Part shown: in pieces, positions 11,323-20,841 of the stretch
Numbering within the stretch: the first letter of the stretch is position 1
Layout: every line of letters begins with the position of its first letter
Assembly (NCBI GenBank): GCA_013816595.1
Contig: JACDEB010000009.1
Location: forward strand, 1 to 41,816
Direction: 5' to 3'
DNA: 41,816 nucleotides
Origin: Sphingomonas sp.
GTDB taxonomy: Bacteria > Pseudomonadota > Alphaproteobacteria > Sphingomonadales > Sphingomonadaceae
Position numbers and translations under genes: made by a program
The notes under the pieces: model-generated
What the model was told of the DNA's origin: nothing
Seen by the model: only the letters and a program-made list of their open reading frames with translations
Databases searched by the model: none

Positions 11323-11496
11323 GACCAAACTCCTCAACAGAGGCCAATGGCGAAATGCCACCGGCTTGCAGCCCAAATTATGTGCGTGCCCCGCCTGGGC
11401 TAGTGCTCCCGGAAACCGGGAACGGCGGGGACGCTGCCCGGAGCTAATCTCCGGCGGTATCACCCAGTCCCCAGCCGGAGCCGGGGGCTAACTCGC
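11323..11496 (-). promoter_or_regulatory. structured rpsJ-rplC intergenic region (candidate cis-regulatory RNA)
   Basis: Hairpins: tcccggaaaccggga (11407-11421) nested in gcgtgccccgcc/ggcggggacgc (11384-11395/11424-11434); ccggagctaatctccgg (11438-11454); tggcgaaatgcca (11348-11360). Confidence 0.5.
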
Positions 11497-11808
11497 TTAA
11501 GCGAGCTTGATTTCCACATCGACACCCGCGGCCAGATCGAGCTTCATCAAAGCATCGACCGTCTGCGGGGTGGGCTGAACGATATCGAGCAGCCGCTTGT
11601 AAGTCCGGACCTCGAACTGTTCGCGCGACTTCTTGTCGACGTGCGGCGAACGGTTGACGGTGAACTTCTCGATGCGCGTCGGCAAAGGGATTGGTCCGCG
11701 AATAAGAGCACCCGTTCGACGAGCCGTATCGGCAATGTCGCCGGTAGCCTGGTCGAGCACTCGATGATCGAACGCCTTCAGGCGAATCCGGATGTTCTGC
11801 GTTTCCAT
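11497..11808 (-). CDS. rpsJ: 30S ribosomal protein S10
   Basis: [34 protein letters not shown]. Confidence 0.98.
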   Translation of the reverse strand: METQNIRIRLKAFDHRVLDQATGDIADTARRTGALIRGPIPLPTRIEKFTVNRSPHVDKKSREQFEVRTYKRLLDIVQPTPQTVDALMKLDLAAGVDVEIKLA

Positions 11809-11886
11809 GTCCCTACCGATGCGAAAGAGCCAACGAACCGTAGCGCAAGGCCACGATCCGCCTAATAAACCAGTGTCAAAAGCGAA

Positions 11887-11914
11887 CCGCGCGACCCTTC
11901 ACAGAATCGCGCGG
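11887..11914 (-). terminator. hairpin between tuf and rpsJ (possible partial terminator/processing site)
   Basis: ccgcgcga-(12 nt)-tcgcgcgg, 8-bp perfect stem; no clear U-tract. Confidence 0.35.
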
Positions 11915-11927
11915 CTGCCGCCCTATA

Positions 11928-13118
11928 TTACTTAGAGATGTTTCCGACAACCCCCGCGCCAACGGTTCGGCCGCCTTCGCGAATGGCGAAGCGCAGACCC
12001 TGGTCCATGGCGATCGGAGCGATCAGCTTCACACCCAGCGAAACATTGTCGCCCGGCATGACCATCTCGGTACCTTCCGGAAGAACCACTTCGCCCGTCA
12101 CGTCGGTTGTGCGGAAGTAGAATTGCGGACGGTAATTGGCGAAGAACGGCGTATGACGGCCGCCTTCGTCCTTGCTCAGGACATAGACCTCGGCCTGGAA
12201 ATCGGTGTGCGGGGTGATCGAACCCGGCTTGCACAGCACTTGGCCGCGCTCGACTTCTTCACGGCCGACGCCGCGGATCAGCGCACCGATGTTGTCGCCG
12301 GCCTGGCCTTGATCAAGCAACTTGCGGAACATTTCGACGCCGGTCACGACGGTCTTCTGGGTGTCCTTGATGCCGACGATTTCGACTTCCTCGCCAACCT
12401 TGACGATACCCTGCTCGACGCGGCCGGTGACGACCGTCCCGCGACCCGAAATCGAGAACACGTCTTCGATCGGCATCAGGAACGGCTTGTCGAGCGGACG
12501 CTCGGGGGTCGGGATCCATTCGTCGACGACCTTCATCAGCTTGAGGATCGCTTCCTCGCCGATTTCCGGGTTCTTGTCTTCGAGAACGGCCAGCGCCGAG
12601 CCCGAGACGATCGGAATATTGTCACCGTCGTAGCCGCGCTTCGAAAGCTCTTCGCGGATTTCGAGTTCGACGAGTTCGAGCAGCTCGGGATCGTCGACCT
12701 GATCGACCTTGTTGAGGAACACCACCATGGTCGGAACGCCAACCTGACCGGCGAGCAGGATGTGCTCCTTGGTCTGCGGCATCGGGCCGTCGGCGGCCGA
12801 AACGACTAGGATCGCGCCGTCCATCTGGGCGGCACCGGTGATCATGTTCTTCACATAATCGGCGTGGCCCGGGCAATCGACGTGGGCATAGTGACGGGCG
12901 TCGGTTTCATATTCGACGTGGGCCGTCGAAATGGTGATCCCGCGCTCGCGCTCTTCCGGCGCCTTGTCGATGTTGGCGAAGTCGACGGCGACGCCGCCGC
13001 CATGCTTTGCAAGCACCTTGGTGATGGCCGCGGTCAGCGACGTCTTGCCGTGGTCGACGTGACCGATGGTGCCGATGTTCACGTGCGGCTTATTCCGCTC
13101 GAATTTAGCCTTAGCCAT
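11928..13118 (-). CDS. tuf: elongation factor Tu
   Basis: [33 protein letters not shown]; full-length 396 aa. Confidence 0.99.
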   Translation of the reverse strand: MAKAKFERNKPHVNIGTIGHVDHGKTSLTAAITKVLAKHGGGVAVDFANIDKAPEERERGITISTAHVEYETDARHYAHVDCPGHADYVKNMITGAAQMDGAILVVSAADGPMPQTKEHILLAGQVGVPTMVVFLNKVDQVDDPELLELVELEIREELSKRGYDGDNIPIVSGSALAVLEDKNPEIGEEAILKLMKVVDEWIPTPERPLDKPFLMPIEDVFSISGRGTVVTGRVEQGIVKVGEEVEIVGIKDTQKTVVTGVEMFRKLLDQGQAGDNIGALIRGVGREEVERGQVLCKPGSITPHTDFQAEVYVLSKDEGGRHTPFFANYRPQFYFRTTDVTGEVVLPEGTEMVMPGDNVSLGVKLIAPIAMDQGLRFAIREGGRTVGAGVVGNISK

Positions 13119-13195
13119 TTTTACGCCTCTTCTGTTTTAGATTTCCGGAACGATCCGCCGGGTAAGCGGTCGCGCCCATAGCCACAATTTTTCGG

Positions 13196-15289
13196 TTACG
13201 CCAGCTTCGCTTTCACTTCGTCGGCAACGTTCTGGGGCACTTCTTCATAGTGCGAGAACTGCATCGTATACTGTGCCCGGCCCTGAGTGAAGGACCGCAG
13301 CTGGTTGACGTAGCCGAACATGTTGGCGAGCGGCACGATTGCCTCGACCGCTTGCGCATTGCCGCGGCTGTCGGTGCCCTGGATCTGCCCGCGCCGGCTG
13401 TTGATGTCGCCAATGACGTCGCCGAGATAATCCTCGGGGGTCACGACCTCGACCTTCATGATTGGTTCGAGCAGCTTGATCCCCGCTTTGTGAGCGACTT
13501 CGCGCATCGCGCCGCGGGCGCAGATCTCGAACGCCAGCGCCGACGAATCGACGTCATGATATTTGCCGTCGATCAGCTGAACCTCAAAGTCGATGATCGG
13601 AAAGCCGATCAGGCTCCCGGTCTCGGCAGTCTCGCGCAGGCCCTTCTCGACCGACGGAATATATTCTTTGGGGACGTTGCCGCCCTTGATATTGTCGGAG
13701 AAAACGAAGCCCGAGCCGCGTTCGCCCGGCGTGACAATGATTTTGATCTCGGCGAACTGACCCGAGCCGCCCGACTGCTTCTTGTGGGTGTAAGTAAGCT
13801 CGACCGGCTTGGCGAGATATTCGCGATAGGCGACCTGCGGAGCGCCGACATTGGCTTCGACCTTGAACTCGCGCTTCATTCGGTCGACGAGGATTTCGAG
13901 GTGGAGCTCGCCCATCCCCTTGATGATCGTCTGACCCGATTCATGGTCAGTCGAGACGCGGAACGACGGATCTTCGCGCGCCAGGCGATTGAGCGCGACG
14001 CCCATCTTTTCCTGGTCGGCCTTGGTCTTGGGCTCAACCGACAGCTCGATCACCGGATCCGGGAATTCCATCCTCTCGAGGACGATTGGCGCGTTCATGG
14101 CGCACAAAGTATCCCCGGTGGTGGTGTCCTTAAGACCCGCCAGTGCGACAATGTCGCCGGCATAGGCGATCTGGATGTCTTCGCGGTCGTTGGCATGCAT
14201 CAGCAGCATGCGGCCCACTTTTTCCTTTTTGTCCTTGACGCTGTTCGTGACCTGCGACGAGGTCTCGAGGCTACCCGAATAGATGCGGGCGAAGGTCAGC
14301 GTGCCGACGAACGGATCGTTCATGATCTTGAACGCCAGCGCCGAGAAAGGCGCGGCGTCGCTCGAAGCGCGCGTATCCTCGTCGCCATTGGGCAAGATGC
14401 CCTTGATGGCGGGAACGTCGAGCGGGCTCGGCAGATAGTCGACCACGGCGTCGAGCAACGGCTGGACGCCCTTGTTCTTGAACGCCGAGCCGCACACCAC
14501 CGGGACGAACGCCATCGCCAGCGTGCCCTTGCGGATCAGCCTCTTGAGCATCGCCGTGTCCGGCTCGGTACCCTCGAGATAAGCCTCCATGGCATCATCG
14601 TCTTGGTCGATGACCAGCTCGATCAGGTCCATGCGCGCCTGGGCGGCCTTGTCCTTCAGGTCATCGGGGATGTCCTGATATTCGAACTTAGCCCCGAGGC
14701 TTTCGTCAAGCCAGATGATGGCGCGATTCTCAACCAGGTCGACGAGGCCCTTGAAACCGCCTTCGAGGCCGATCGGGAGATAGAGGACGGCCGGCTTGGC
14801 GCCGAGGCGGTCGATGATCGACTGCACGCAATATTCGAAATTGGCGCCGGTGCGGTCGAGCTTGTTGATGAAGCACATCCGCGGAACGCCATATTTGTCG
14901 GCCTGGCGCCACACGGTTTCCGACTGCGGCTCGACGCCGGCAACGCCGTCGAAGCAGGCGACCGCGCCGTCGAGGACGCGCAGCGAACGCTCGACTTCGA
15001 TGGTGAAGTCGACGTGGCCCGGTGTGTCGATGATGTTGATGCGATGCTCTTCGCCCTTGCCCTCGTCGGCGCGCCAAACGCAGGTCGTCGCGGCGGACGT
15101 GATGGTGATACCGCGCTCTTGCTCCTGCTCCATCCAGTCCATCGTCGCGGTGCCTTCATGCACTTCGCCGATCTTGTACGATTTGCCGGTATAAAAGAGG
15201 ATGCGCTCGGTGGTCGTCGTCTTACCGGCGTCAATGTGCGCCATGATGCCGATATTGCGATAACGGTCGAGCGGATGGCTGCGGGCCAT
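13196..15289 (-). CDS. fusA: elongation factor G
   Basis: [35 protein letters not shown]; start refined to 15289. Confidence 0.99.
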   Translation of the reverse strand: MARSHPLDRYRNIGIMAHIDAGKTTTTERILFYTGKSYKIGEVHEGTATMDWMEQEQERGITITSAATTCVWRADEGKGEEHRINIIDTPGHVDFTIEVERSLRVLDGAVACFDGVAGVEPQSETVWRQADKYGVPRMCFINKLDRTGANFEYCVQSIIDRLGAKPAVLYLPIGLEGGFKGLVDLVENRAIIWLDESLGAKFEYQDIPDDLKDKAAQARMDLIELVIDQDDDAMEAYLEGTEPDTAMLKRLIRKGTLAMAFVPVVCGSAFKNKGVQPLLDAVVDYLPSPLDVPAIKGILPNGDEDTRASSDAAPFSALAFKIMNDPFVGTLTFARIYSGSLETSSQVTNSVKDKKEKVGRMLLMHANDREDIQIAYAGDIVALAGLKDTTTGDTLCAMNAPIVLERMEFPDPVIELSVEPKTKADQEKMGVALNRLAREDPSFRVSTDHESGQTIIKGMGELHLEILVDRMKREFKVEANVGAPQVAYREYLAKPVELTYTHKKQSGGSGQFAEIKIIVTPGERGSGFVFSDNIKGGNVPKEYIPSVEKGLRETAETGSLIGFPIIDFEVQLIDGKYHDVDSSALAFEICARGAMREVAHKAGIKLLEPIMKVEVVTPEDYLGDVIGDINSRRGQIQGTDSRGNAQAVEAIVPLANMFGYVNQLRSFTQGRAQYTMQFSHYEEVPQNVADEVKAKLA

Positions 15290-15315
15290 GATATCTAACC
15301 TTCCAAAATTCAAAA

Positions 15316-15403
15316 GCCGTTCGGGCTGAGCTTTTCGAAGCCCTGCCCTTGAGATTGCGTCGCTGAGGAAAAACAGCCCTTCGACAAGCTCAGGGCGAAC
15401 GGG
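15316..15403. repeat. pair of inverted palindromic repeats in the rpsG-fusA intergenic region
   Basis: gccgttcgggctgagcttttcgaagccctg and, inverted, cagcccttcgacaagctcagggcgaacggg. Confidence 0.85.
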
Positions 15404-15427
15404 GAAAATAAGAACCCCCGACCGTTT

Positions 15428-15898
15428 TTACCAGCGGTAGTGGCTGAAAGCGCGGTTGGCTTCGGCCATGCGATGGGTGTCTTCGCGCTTCTTGACGGCA
15501 TTGCCGCGGTTCTGGGCAGCGTCCATCAATTCGCCCGAAAGGCGCCCCGACATGGTCTTTTCGCTGCGCGCGCGGGCGGCGGTGATGAGCCAGCGAATGG
15601 CCAGCGCCTGGGCGCGGACATCGCGGACTTCGACCGGCACCTGATAAGTCGCGCCGCCGACCCGGCGGCTGCGCACTTCGATGCCCGGCTTGATGTTGGT
15701 CAGCGCTTCATGGAAGACCGCGATGGGGTCCTTCTTGAGGCGCGCCTCGACGGTCTCCAGCGCCGAATAGACGATGCTCTCGGCGACCGACTTCTTGCCA
15801 TCGAACATCACACTGTTCATGAATTTCGACAGGATCAAATCCCCGAACTTGGGATCGGGAAGGATGACGCGCGTTTCTGGGCGACGACGACGGGACAT
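15428..15898 (-). CDS. rpsG: 30S ribosomal protein S7
   Basis: [40 protein letters not shown]. Confidence 0.98.
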   Translation of the reverse strand: MSRRRRPETRVILPDPKFGDLILSKFMNSVMFDGKKSVAESIVYSALETVEARLKKDPIAVFHEALTNIKPGIEVRSRRVGGATYQVPVEVRDVRAQALAIRWLITAARARSEKTMSGRLSGELMDAAQNRGNAVKKREDTHRMAEANRAFSHYRW

Positions 15899-15958
15899 AG
15901 GATATTCCTTTCTATTCAGCCGGTTCCGAAACAGGTTCGGGGCTTACTCGCTTGCTTC

Positions 15959-16010
15959 GTCATCCCCGCGAAAGTGGGGATCCATCTGGACCCCGGCCTG
16001 CGCCGGGGTA
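15959..16010. repeat. double-hairpin intergenic repeat between rpsL and rpsG
   Basis: cgtcatccccgcgaaagtggggatccatctggaccccggcctgcgccggggt; two adjacent GC stems. Confidence 0.8.
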
Positions 16011-16028
16011 GCTCTCCGCTTCGCTCGG

Positions 16029-16400
16029 CTATTTGGGACGCTTGGCGCCGTATTTGGAGCGGCTCTGGCGGCGGTCTTTCACGCCTTGCGTATCGAGCAC
16101 GCCGCGAAGCACGTGGTAGCGCACACCGGGAAGGTCGCGCACACGGCCGCCGCGGATCAGAACGACGCTGTGCTCCTGCAGGTTGTGGCCCTCACCCGGA
16201 ATGTACGAAATGACTTCGCGCTGGTTGGTCAGCCGGACCTTTGCAACCTTGCGCAATGCCGAGTTCGGCTTCTTCGGGGTGGTGGTGTAAACACGGGTGC
16301 AGACGCCGCGCTTTTGCGGGTTCTGGTCCAGTGCAGGGACCTTGGACTTGGCCTTCTGCGGGTCGCGGCCCTTGCGGACCAGCTGGTTAATCGTCGGCAT
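16029..16400 (-). CDS. rpsL: 30S ribosomal protein S12
   Basis: [57 protein letters not shown]. Confidence 0.99.
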   Translation of the reverse strand: MPTINQLVRKGRDPQKAKSKVPALDQNPQKRGVCTRVYTTTPKKPNSALRKVAKVRLTNQREVISYIPGEGHNLQEHSVVLIRGGRVRDLPGVRYHVLRGVLDTQGVKDRRQSRSKYGAKRPK

Positions 16401-16632
16401 GAAGCCTTCACCTTATCTGTGCCGGAAATCCGGCGGTTACTTTGCCAACGCAAAAGCGCGGATCGCCGGAGACATGGCGCCACCGGAAAACCGCTTTGCG
16501 TCGAGCAATGTTCAGCTCTGCCCGGCGAGGAACGAAGAATCGAAGCCGTCGCGGACAGCGGGGCCATTAGGGGGAATGGCGATTGAGGTCAACGGGGTGA
16601 TGCGCATTGCGCGAACCACCCCGCCGCCGTTT

Positions 16633-17397
16633 TCAGGTCGTTCGGCGCTTACCGATTTCCTGGATGAACTTGAAGGCTTCGGCGTTGAACGGCGCGCCTG
16701 GCATGTCGCCCTGCCACTCACCCATTTTCTCGTAGAAATTGGTAACACCCTTCATCATCGCCGGGCTCGCGACCTGGGTAAAGGGCTTCAGCAATTCCTG
16801 CCATTCATCGAACAGCGCGCGCGCTTCGGGGCTGGTCGGCCCAAGCGGGATTGCGGCTGCAACACGCCGGCCAAGATCAGCCCATTGAGCATTATATTTG
16901 TCCTGGTCGAAGCCCGGCGGCACATCCTTCATCCGTTCCGTAAATTCGGCCTTTTGCTCGGGCGTGAAAAAGCGGTCGGTTACCTTGTCCCATTGATCCT
17001 TGGTCATCGTCAGATCCTCATTTTTGATCAGCGAGCAAAAGGTCGCTGCATTGACGGGCTCGCCGCGGTCGATGCGTGACTTTACGGTCAGGAGCAGCGC
17101 TCGCGCTTCCTCCAATTCTTCGTATTTGGCCTCCAGCGCGGCCAGTTGCGCATCGATCAACGCCGGCAAATCGAGCCGCCGTCCGAGGGTCAGCGCGGCG
17201 ATCTGGGCCAAAGTCAGACCAGCCCGCTTCAGCGCGACGATCTGGTTGATCCGCTCGAGCTCATTCGATCCGTAAAGCCGCCGCCCGCTATACGTGCGCA
17301 ACGGCTGTACCAGCCCCCGAGCTTCGTAAAAGCGAAGCGCTCGGCTGGTCAGGCCGGTCATTCGCACAACGTCGCGGATATCGAGCGGCTGATCCAT
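16633..17397 (-). CDS. MerR-family regulator with C-terminal TipAS-like domain
   Basis: MDQPLDIRDVVRMTGLTSRALRFYEARGLVQPLRTYSGRRLYGSNELERINQIVALKRAG (MerR HTH) plus TipAS-like C-terminus (FFTPEQKAEFTERM...). Confidence 0.9.
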   Translation of the reverse strand: MDQPLDIRDVVRMTGLTSRALRFYEARGLVQPLRTYSGRRLYGSNELERINQIVALKRAGLTLAQIAALTLGRRLDLPALIDAQLAALEAKYEELEEARALLLTVKSRIDRGEPVNAATFCSLIKNEDLTMTKDQWDKVTDRFFTPEQKAEFTERMKDVPPGFDQDKYNAQWADLGRRVAAAIPLGPTSPEARALFDEWQELLKPFTQVASPAMMKGVTNFYEKMGEWQGDMPGAPFNAEAFKFIQEIGKRRTT

Positions 17398-17404
17398 CGC
17401 CGCC

Positions 17405-17435
17405 GCTATACAGCTTGACCTTGGGTCAACTTCAA
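17405..17435 (-). promoter_or_regulatory. MerR-type promoter/operator of the MerR/TipAS gene
   Basis: Minus strand TTGAAG-19 bp-TATAGC with perfect dyad TTGACC-CAA-GGTCAA inside the spacer (17415-17429). Confidence 0.7.
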
Positions 17436-17501
17436 GGCGTTTTTGATATAAACCGCAGCCGGTTTCTGGCATTGTGAAATTGACGTTCAAGGAGACTCGA
17501 A

Positions 17502-17756
17502 ATGGCCTGGAGAGAACTTGCAATCGCCTTGATCATGGTCGCGGGCGCTGTGCCTGTATCGGCATCGCAGCCGCTCGAAAGTCCGCGGCAGGGCGCCCCG
17601 GAAGCGCCAGCCGACGCCCGATATTGCCTGAAGGTTGAAGCGGCGACCGGAACCCGGCTCGAAACCGTTCAGTGCTGGACCCGGGCCGAATGGGCCGAAA
17701 TGGAGATTGATGTCGACCAGGAGTGGGCCAAAGAAGGCGTTCGAGTCATTGCCTGA
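17502..17756 (+). CDS. small secreted hypothetical protein
   Basis: SD-like aaggag upstream; signal peptide (LAIALIMVAGAVPVSA) then a short conserved-looking domain YCLKVEAATGTRLETVQCWTRAEWAEM. Confidence 0.7.
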   Translation: MAWRELAIALIMVAGAVPVSASQPLESPRQGAPEAPADARYCLKVEAATGTRLETVQCWTRAEWAEMEIDVDQEWAKEGVRVIA

Positions 17757-18501
17757 TCGAGTCAGTTAGCCGGTGCCGGGTGATGCGATGGATCGCAAGC
17801 TGATCGTAAAACGGGCGGCAACGGTCGGCCAGGCGCCGAGCTTCGGCCGGTAGGTCAACGCGGCCGGAGTCCGGCGGACCAAAGCCAGTGCTTGCTTCGA
17901 CCGATTTGTACCAGTGCGGCGCCCACCCGCCGTCGGTGTCGCGGCGCCCTGCCGGCCAGTGAAGCATGGCCTCGTCCCACGCGAGGTCGAGCGCGGCGCA
18001 TAATCCAGCCAGAACGTCGCGGGGATCGGCAAGCACGTCAGTGGCGTCGACCACCGGTGGTGAATGGCCGAGACGGTCGCATTCGCGCTCGAAGAACTCC
18101 GCCTGTTGCTTAAGGCCGAGGTCTTCGATCCGCGCCTCCTGCCGCATCTTCAGATAGGAGGCGATCATCCGCTCGGGCTCGCGGATCAGGAAGGCGTGGG
18201 TGAAACCGGTGAAATCGTCGAACCCGATCGGGCCCGTCATCTCATGCCACATGTGCTTCTGATACCAGATCGGCGAGGCGTCGGGCGGGTCGCCGCTGAG
18301 CATTGCAATGACCGTGCGCCAGTCACAATCCATCGCCGCGACAACCTTCTCGCGCATCGGATGCTCGGCCCCCGTATCGCGGAGGAAGCAGCCGTAGAAC
18401 GGCTCGTCGGACACGAAGGTGTCGGAGCGATTGCCGAAGCTGCGCATCATCGCGGTCGACAGGTTGCGCGGGCCCGACCACATCGCAATGCGGCGGGTCA
18501 C
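17746..18501 (-). CDS. sulfotransferase-like P-loop protein
   Basis: RIAMWSGPRNLSTAMMRSFGNRSDTFVSDEPFYG; GTG start overlapping the upstream stop. Confidence 0.8.
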   Translation of the reverse strand: MTRRIAMWSGPRNLSTAMMRSFGNRSDTFVSDEPFYGCFLRDTGAEHPMREKVVAAMDCDWRTVIAMLSGDPPDASPIWYQKHMWHEMTGPIGFDDFTGFTHAFLIREPERMIASYLKMRQEARIEDLGLKQQAEFFERECDRLGHSPPVVDATDVLADPRDVLAGLCAALDLAWDEAMLHWPAGRRDTDGGWAPHWYKSVEASTGFGPPDSGRVDLPAEARRLADRCRPFYDQLAIHRITRHRLTDSIRQ

Positions 18502-19418
18502 GGGCGCTTCTGTTCCTTCAGGTCGCGCTCGACATGCTCAGCGTAGAGTTTCTGAAGCCGGACAACCATCGGGCCGGGAACATCGTCATATTTGCGCCCG
18601 TCGACTTCGCGGACCGGGGTGATTCCGGCGAAGGTGCCGGTGACGAACGCCTCGTCCGCGCCATAGACATCGGTCAGCGAGAAATCCTTTTCAACGACCG
18701 TGAGGCCGGTGGCGCGGGCCATGTCGATGACCACCGCGCGAGTGATCCCGCCAAGGCAATATTTGCCGCTCGAGGTCCACAGCTCGCCCTTGCGGGCGAT
18801 GAAGAAATGGGTCGAGTTGCAGGTAGCAACGAAGCCGTGGGGGTCGAGCATCAATGCTTCGTCGGCGCCGGCCTCGATCGCCTGGACGCAGGCGAGAATG
18901 CAGTTGAGCTTGCTGTGCGAATTGATCTTCTGGTCCTGAACCGCGGGATCACCGCGGCGGACGTGGACAGTGAAGAGTTTCAGCCCCTTGGTGCCGGAGT
19001 CCTTCGGCGGCTGCTTATATTCGGCGACAATGACGATGGTCGCTCCGGAAACGATCGTTCGCGGATCCTGGTACGGGGTCGAACGAATGCCGCGCGTGAC
19101 CATCAGCCGGATATGGACGCCCTCGTCCATCTTGTTGGCATCGAGCGTGTCGTACAATCGCCTGGTGAGGTCGGAGCGGGTGAGCCCGATCTCGAGCGCG
19201 AGCGCCTTGGCGCCTTCGTAAAGCCGGTCGAGATGGCGATCGAGTAAGGAAATCTTGCCGGCGTGGACGCGCAGGCCTTCCCAAATGCCGTCGCCGAGCG
19301 TGAAGCCGCTGTCGAATACCGACACCACTGCCTCGGCGCGCGGCTTCAGATCGCCATTCACATTGATCAGGATATCCGCGTTGCGCGGATCGGATACGTC
19401 ATGGAGCGATTGGGCCAT
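18498..19418 (-). CDS. class IV aminotransferase (branched-chain/D-amino acid aminotransferase-like)
   Basis: VSVFDSGFTLGDGIWEGLRVHAGKI ... KINSHSKLNCILACVQAIEAGADEALMLDPHGFVATCNSTHFF; start refined to 19418. Confidence 0.88.
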   Translation of the reverse strand: MAQSLHDVSDPRNADILINVNGDLKPRAEAVVSVFDSGFTLGDGIWEGLRVHAGKISLLDRHLDRLYEGAKALALEIGLTRSDLTRRLYDTLDANKMDEGVHIRLMVTRGIRSTPYQDPRTIVSGATIVIVAEYKQPPKDSGTKGLKLFTVHVRRGDPAVQDQKINSHSKLNCILACVQAIEAGADEALMLDPHGFVATCNSTHFFIARKGELWTSSGKYCLGGITRAVVIDMARATGLTVVEKDFSLTDVYGADEAFVTGTFAGITPVREVDGRKYDDVPGPMVVRLQKLYAEHVERDLKEQKRP

Positions 19419-19456
19419 GGCGCTTGGATGCAGCGGCGACTGGCGCTTTGGCAACC

Positions 19457-19858
19457 CTACTCGCTGGTCTTGCCGTCCCACTCCTCATCGTGGTGAGGGG
19501 CGTGGGCATCTGCTTTGGTCGACTGAACGATGCCGTCCTTATGCTCGGGCGGGCCGTAAATGGTGTAGAGCTTGAGCGGATTGTCTCCGGTGTTGCGGAC
19601 ATTGTGGCGGGCACCGGCGGGGACGACGATCCCGCTACCATCGGCGACGTCGTAAATATTATCGTCGATGTCGACCTGTCCGGAGCCTTCTTCGATGCGG
19701 AAGAACTGGTCGCGGTCGTTGTGCACCTCAGCCCCGATGTCGCAACCTGGGGGCAGGGTCATCAGCACGAGCTGGAGGTTGTGCCCGGTGTAGAGCACGC
19801 GCCGGAAATCCCCATTACCGGTAGTCAGTTTTTCGATATCATCGTGAAAACCCCGCAT
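19457..19858 (-). CDS. cupin-domain protein
   Basis: LPPGCDIGAEVHNDRDQFFRIEEGSGQVDIDDN...VPAGARHNVRNTGDNPLKLYTIYGPPEH. Confidence 0.88.
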   Translation of the reverse strand: MRGFHDDIEKLTTGNGDFRRVLYTGHNLQLVLMTLPPGCDIGAEVHNDRDQFFRIEEGSGQVDIDDNIYDVADGSGIVVPAGARHNVRNTGDNPLKLYTIYGPPEHKDGIVQSTKADAHAPHHDEEWDGKTSE

Positions 19859-19881
19859 TTGTCCGTCCTCTCGCGTTTCTC

Positions 19882-20841
19882 TTACACCGGTGCCATTTCG
19901 GGCGTTTCGCCAAGTTTCTTCATTTCATCTCCGGCGCCCTGCATCGGGCGAATGAACAGCCGCCGGACATGGGGGAAACGCAGCGCGGTTTCGCTTTCGA
20001 GCTCGCTCACGATCCGCTCGACATCGGCGGCGCTGATGGTGTCGTTGAAATCGACGTTGATCATCGCGGTGATGATTTCAGGCGAGCTGTGGACGGTCAG
20101 CACATGGCCGACCCCGACCACGCCCTTTTTCGAGCATGCCAGATGGCGCAGCGCATCGACCAGATCGGGATCCGCAGCTTCGCCAATGAGAAGCCCCTTG
20201 GATTCGTAGGCGAGCAGCAGTGCAGTCAGTCCAAGAACGATCCCGATGACGATCGAAGCGGCGCCGTCGTACAACGGATTGTGAGTCCAGTGGGTCAGGA
20301 AAACGCCAACCGCGGCGACCACGATCCCGACCATTGCGGCACCATTTTCCAGAAGCACGATGAAGCTTGGCGGATCCTTCGACCGGCGGATCGCCTCGAT
20401 CCAGCCGAGCCGCCCCTTGGCCGCCTTGAATTCGTTGAACGCTTCGATGGTCGACCAGCCCTCAAGCAGGAAGGCAACGCCAAGAACGATGTAGGCGACA
20501 TTCGGCGAGACCGCCTTTTCGGGCCGCTGGATGTGCAAAATGCCTTCGTAGATCGACACCCCGGCGCCGAGCGCGAACACCAATACGGCGACGACGAAGC
20601 TCCAGAAATACAGCTCGCGCCCATAGCCCATAGGATGGCGCTTGTCGGGCGGCTTGCGCGACTGGCGGCGACCCCACATCAACAGCAGCTGGTTGGTCGA
20701 ATCGACGACGCTGTGAATGCCTTCGGTAAGCATCGCCGACGAGCCAGTGATCCCCGCGGCAATGAATTTGGCAATCGCGATTCCGAGATTCGCCAGGAAA
20801 GCGATGATCAGCGTTCGATTGCTTGCCATCGGTGAGCTCAT
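19882..20841 (-). CDS. cation diffusion facilitator family transporter
   Basis: LGIAIAKFIAAGITGSSAMLTEGIHSVVDSTNQLLLMWG...KRHPMGYGRELYFWSF. Confidence 0.92.
   Translation of the reverse strand: MSSPMASNRTLIIAFLANLGIAIAKFIAAGITGSSAMLTEGIHSVVDSTNQLLLMWGRRQSRKPPDKRHPMGYGRELYFWSFVVAVLVFALGAGVSIYEGILHIQRPEKAVSPNVAYIVLGVAFLLEGWSTIEAFNEFKAAKGRLGWIEAIRRSKDPPSFIVLLENGAAMVGIVVAAVGVFLTHWTHNPLYDGAASIVIGIVLGLTALLLAYESKGLLIGEAADPDLVDALRHLACSKKGVVGVGHVLTVHSSPEIITAMINVDFNDTISAADVERIVSELESETALRFPHVRRLFIRPMQGAGDEMKKLGETPEMAPV

Noticed and set aside
13250-15298. 682-aa plus-strand ORF antisense to fusA
   Set aside because: Mirror frame of a GC-rich, codon-biased, universally conserved gene; low-complexity R/D/A-rich translation with no recognisable family.
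16421-16434. gccggaaatccggc hairpin upstream of rpsL as a regulatory leader
   Set aside because: Only a 5-bp stem with a 4-nt loop; too weak to claim without conservation data.
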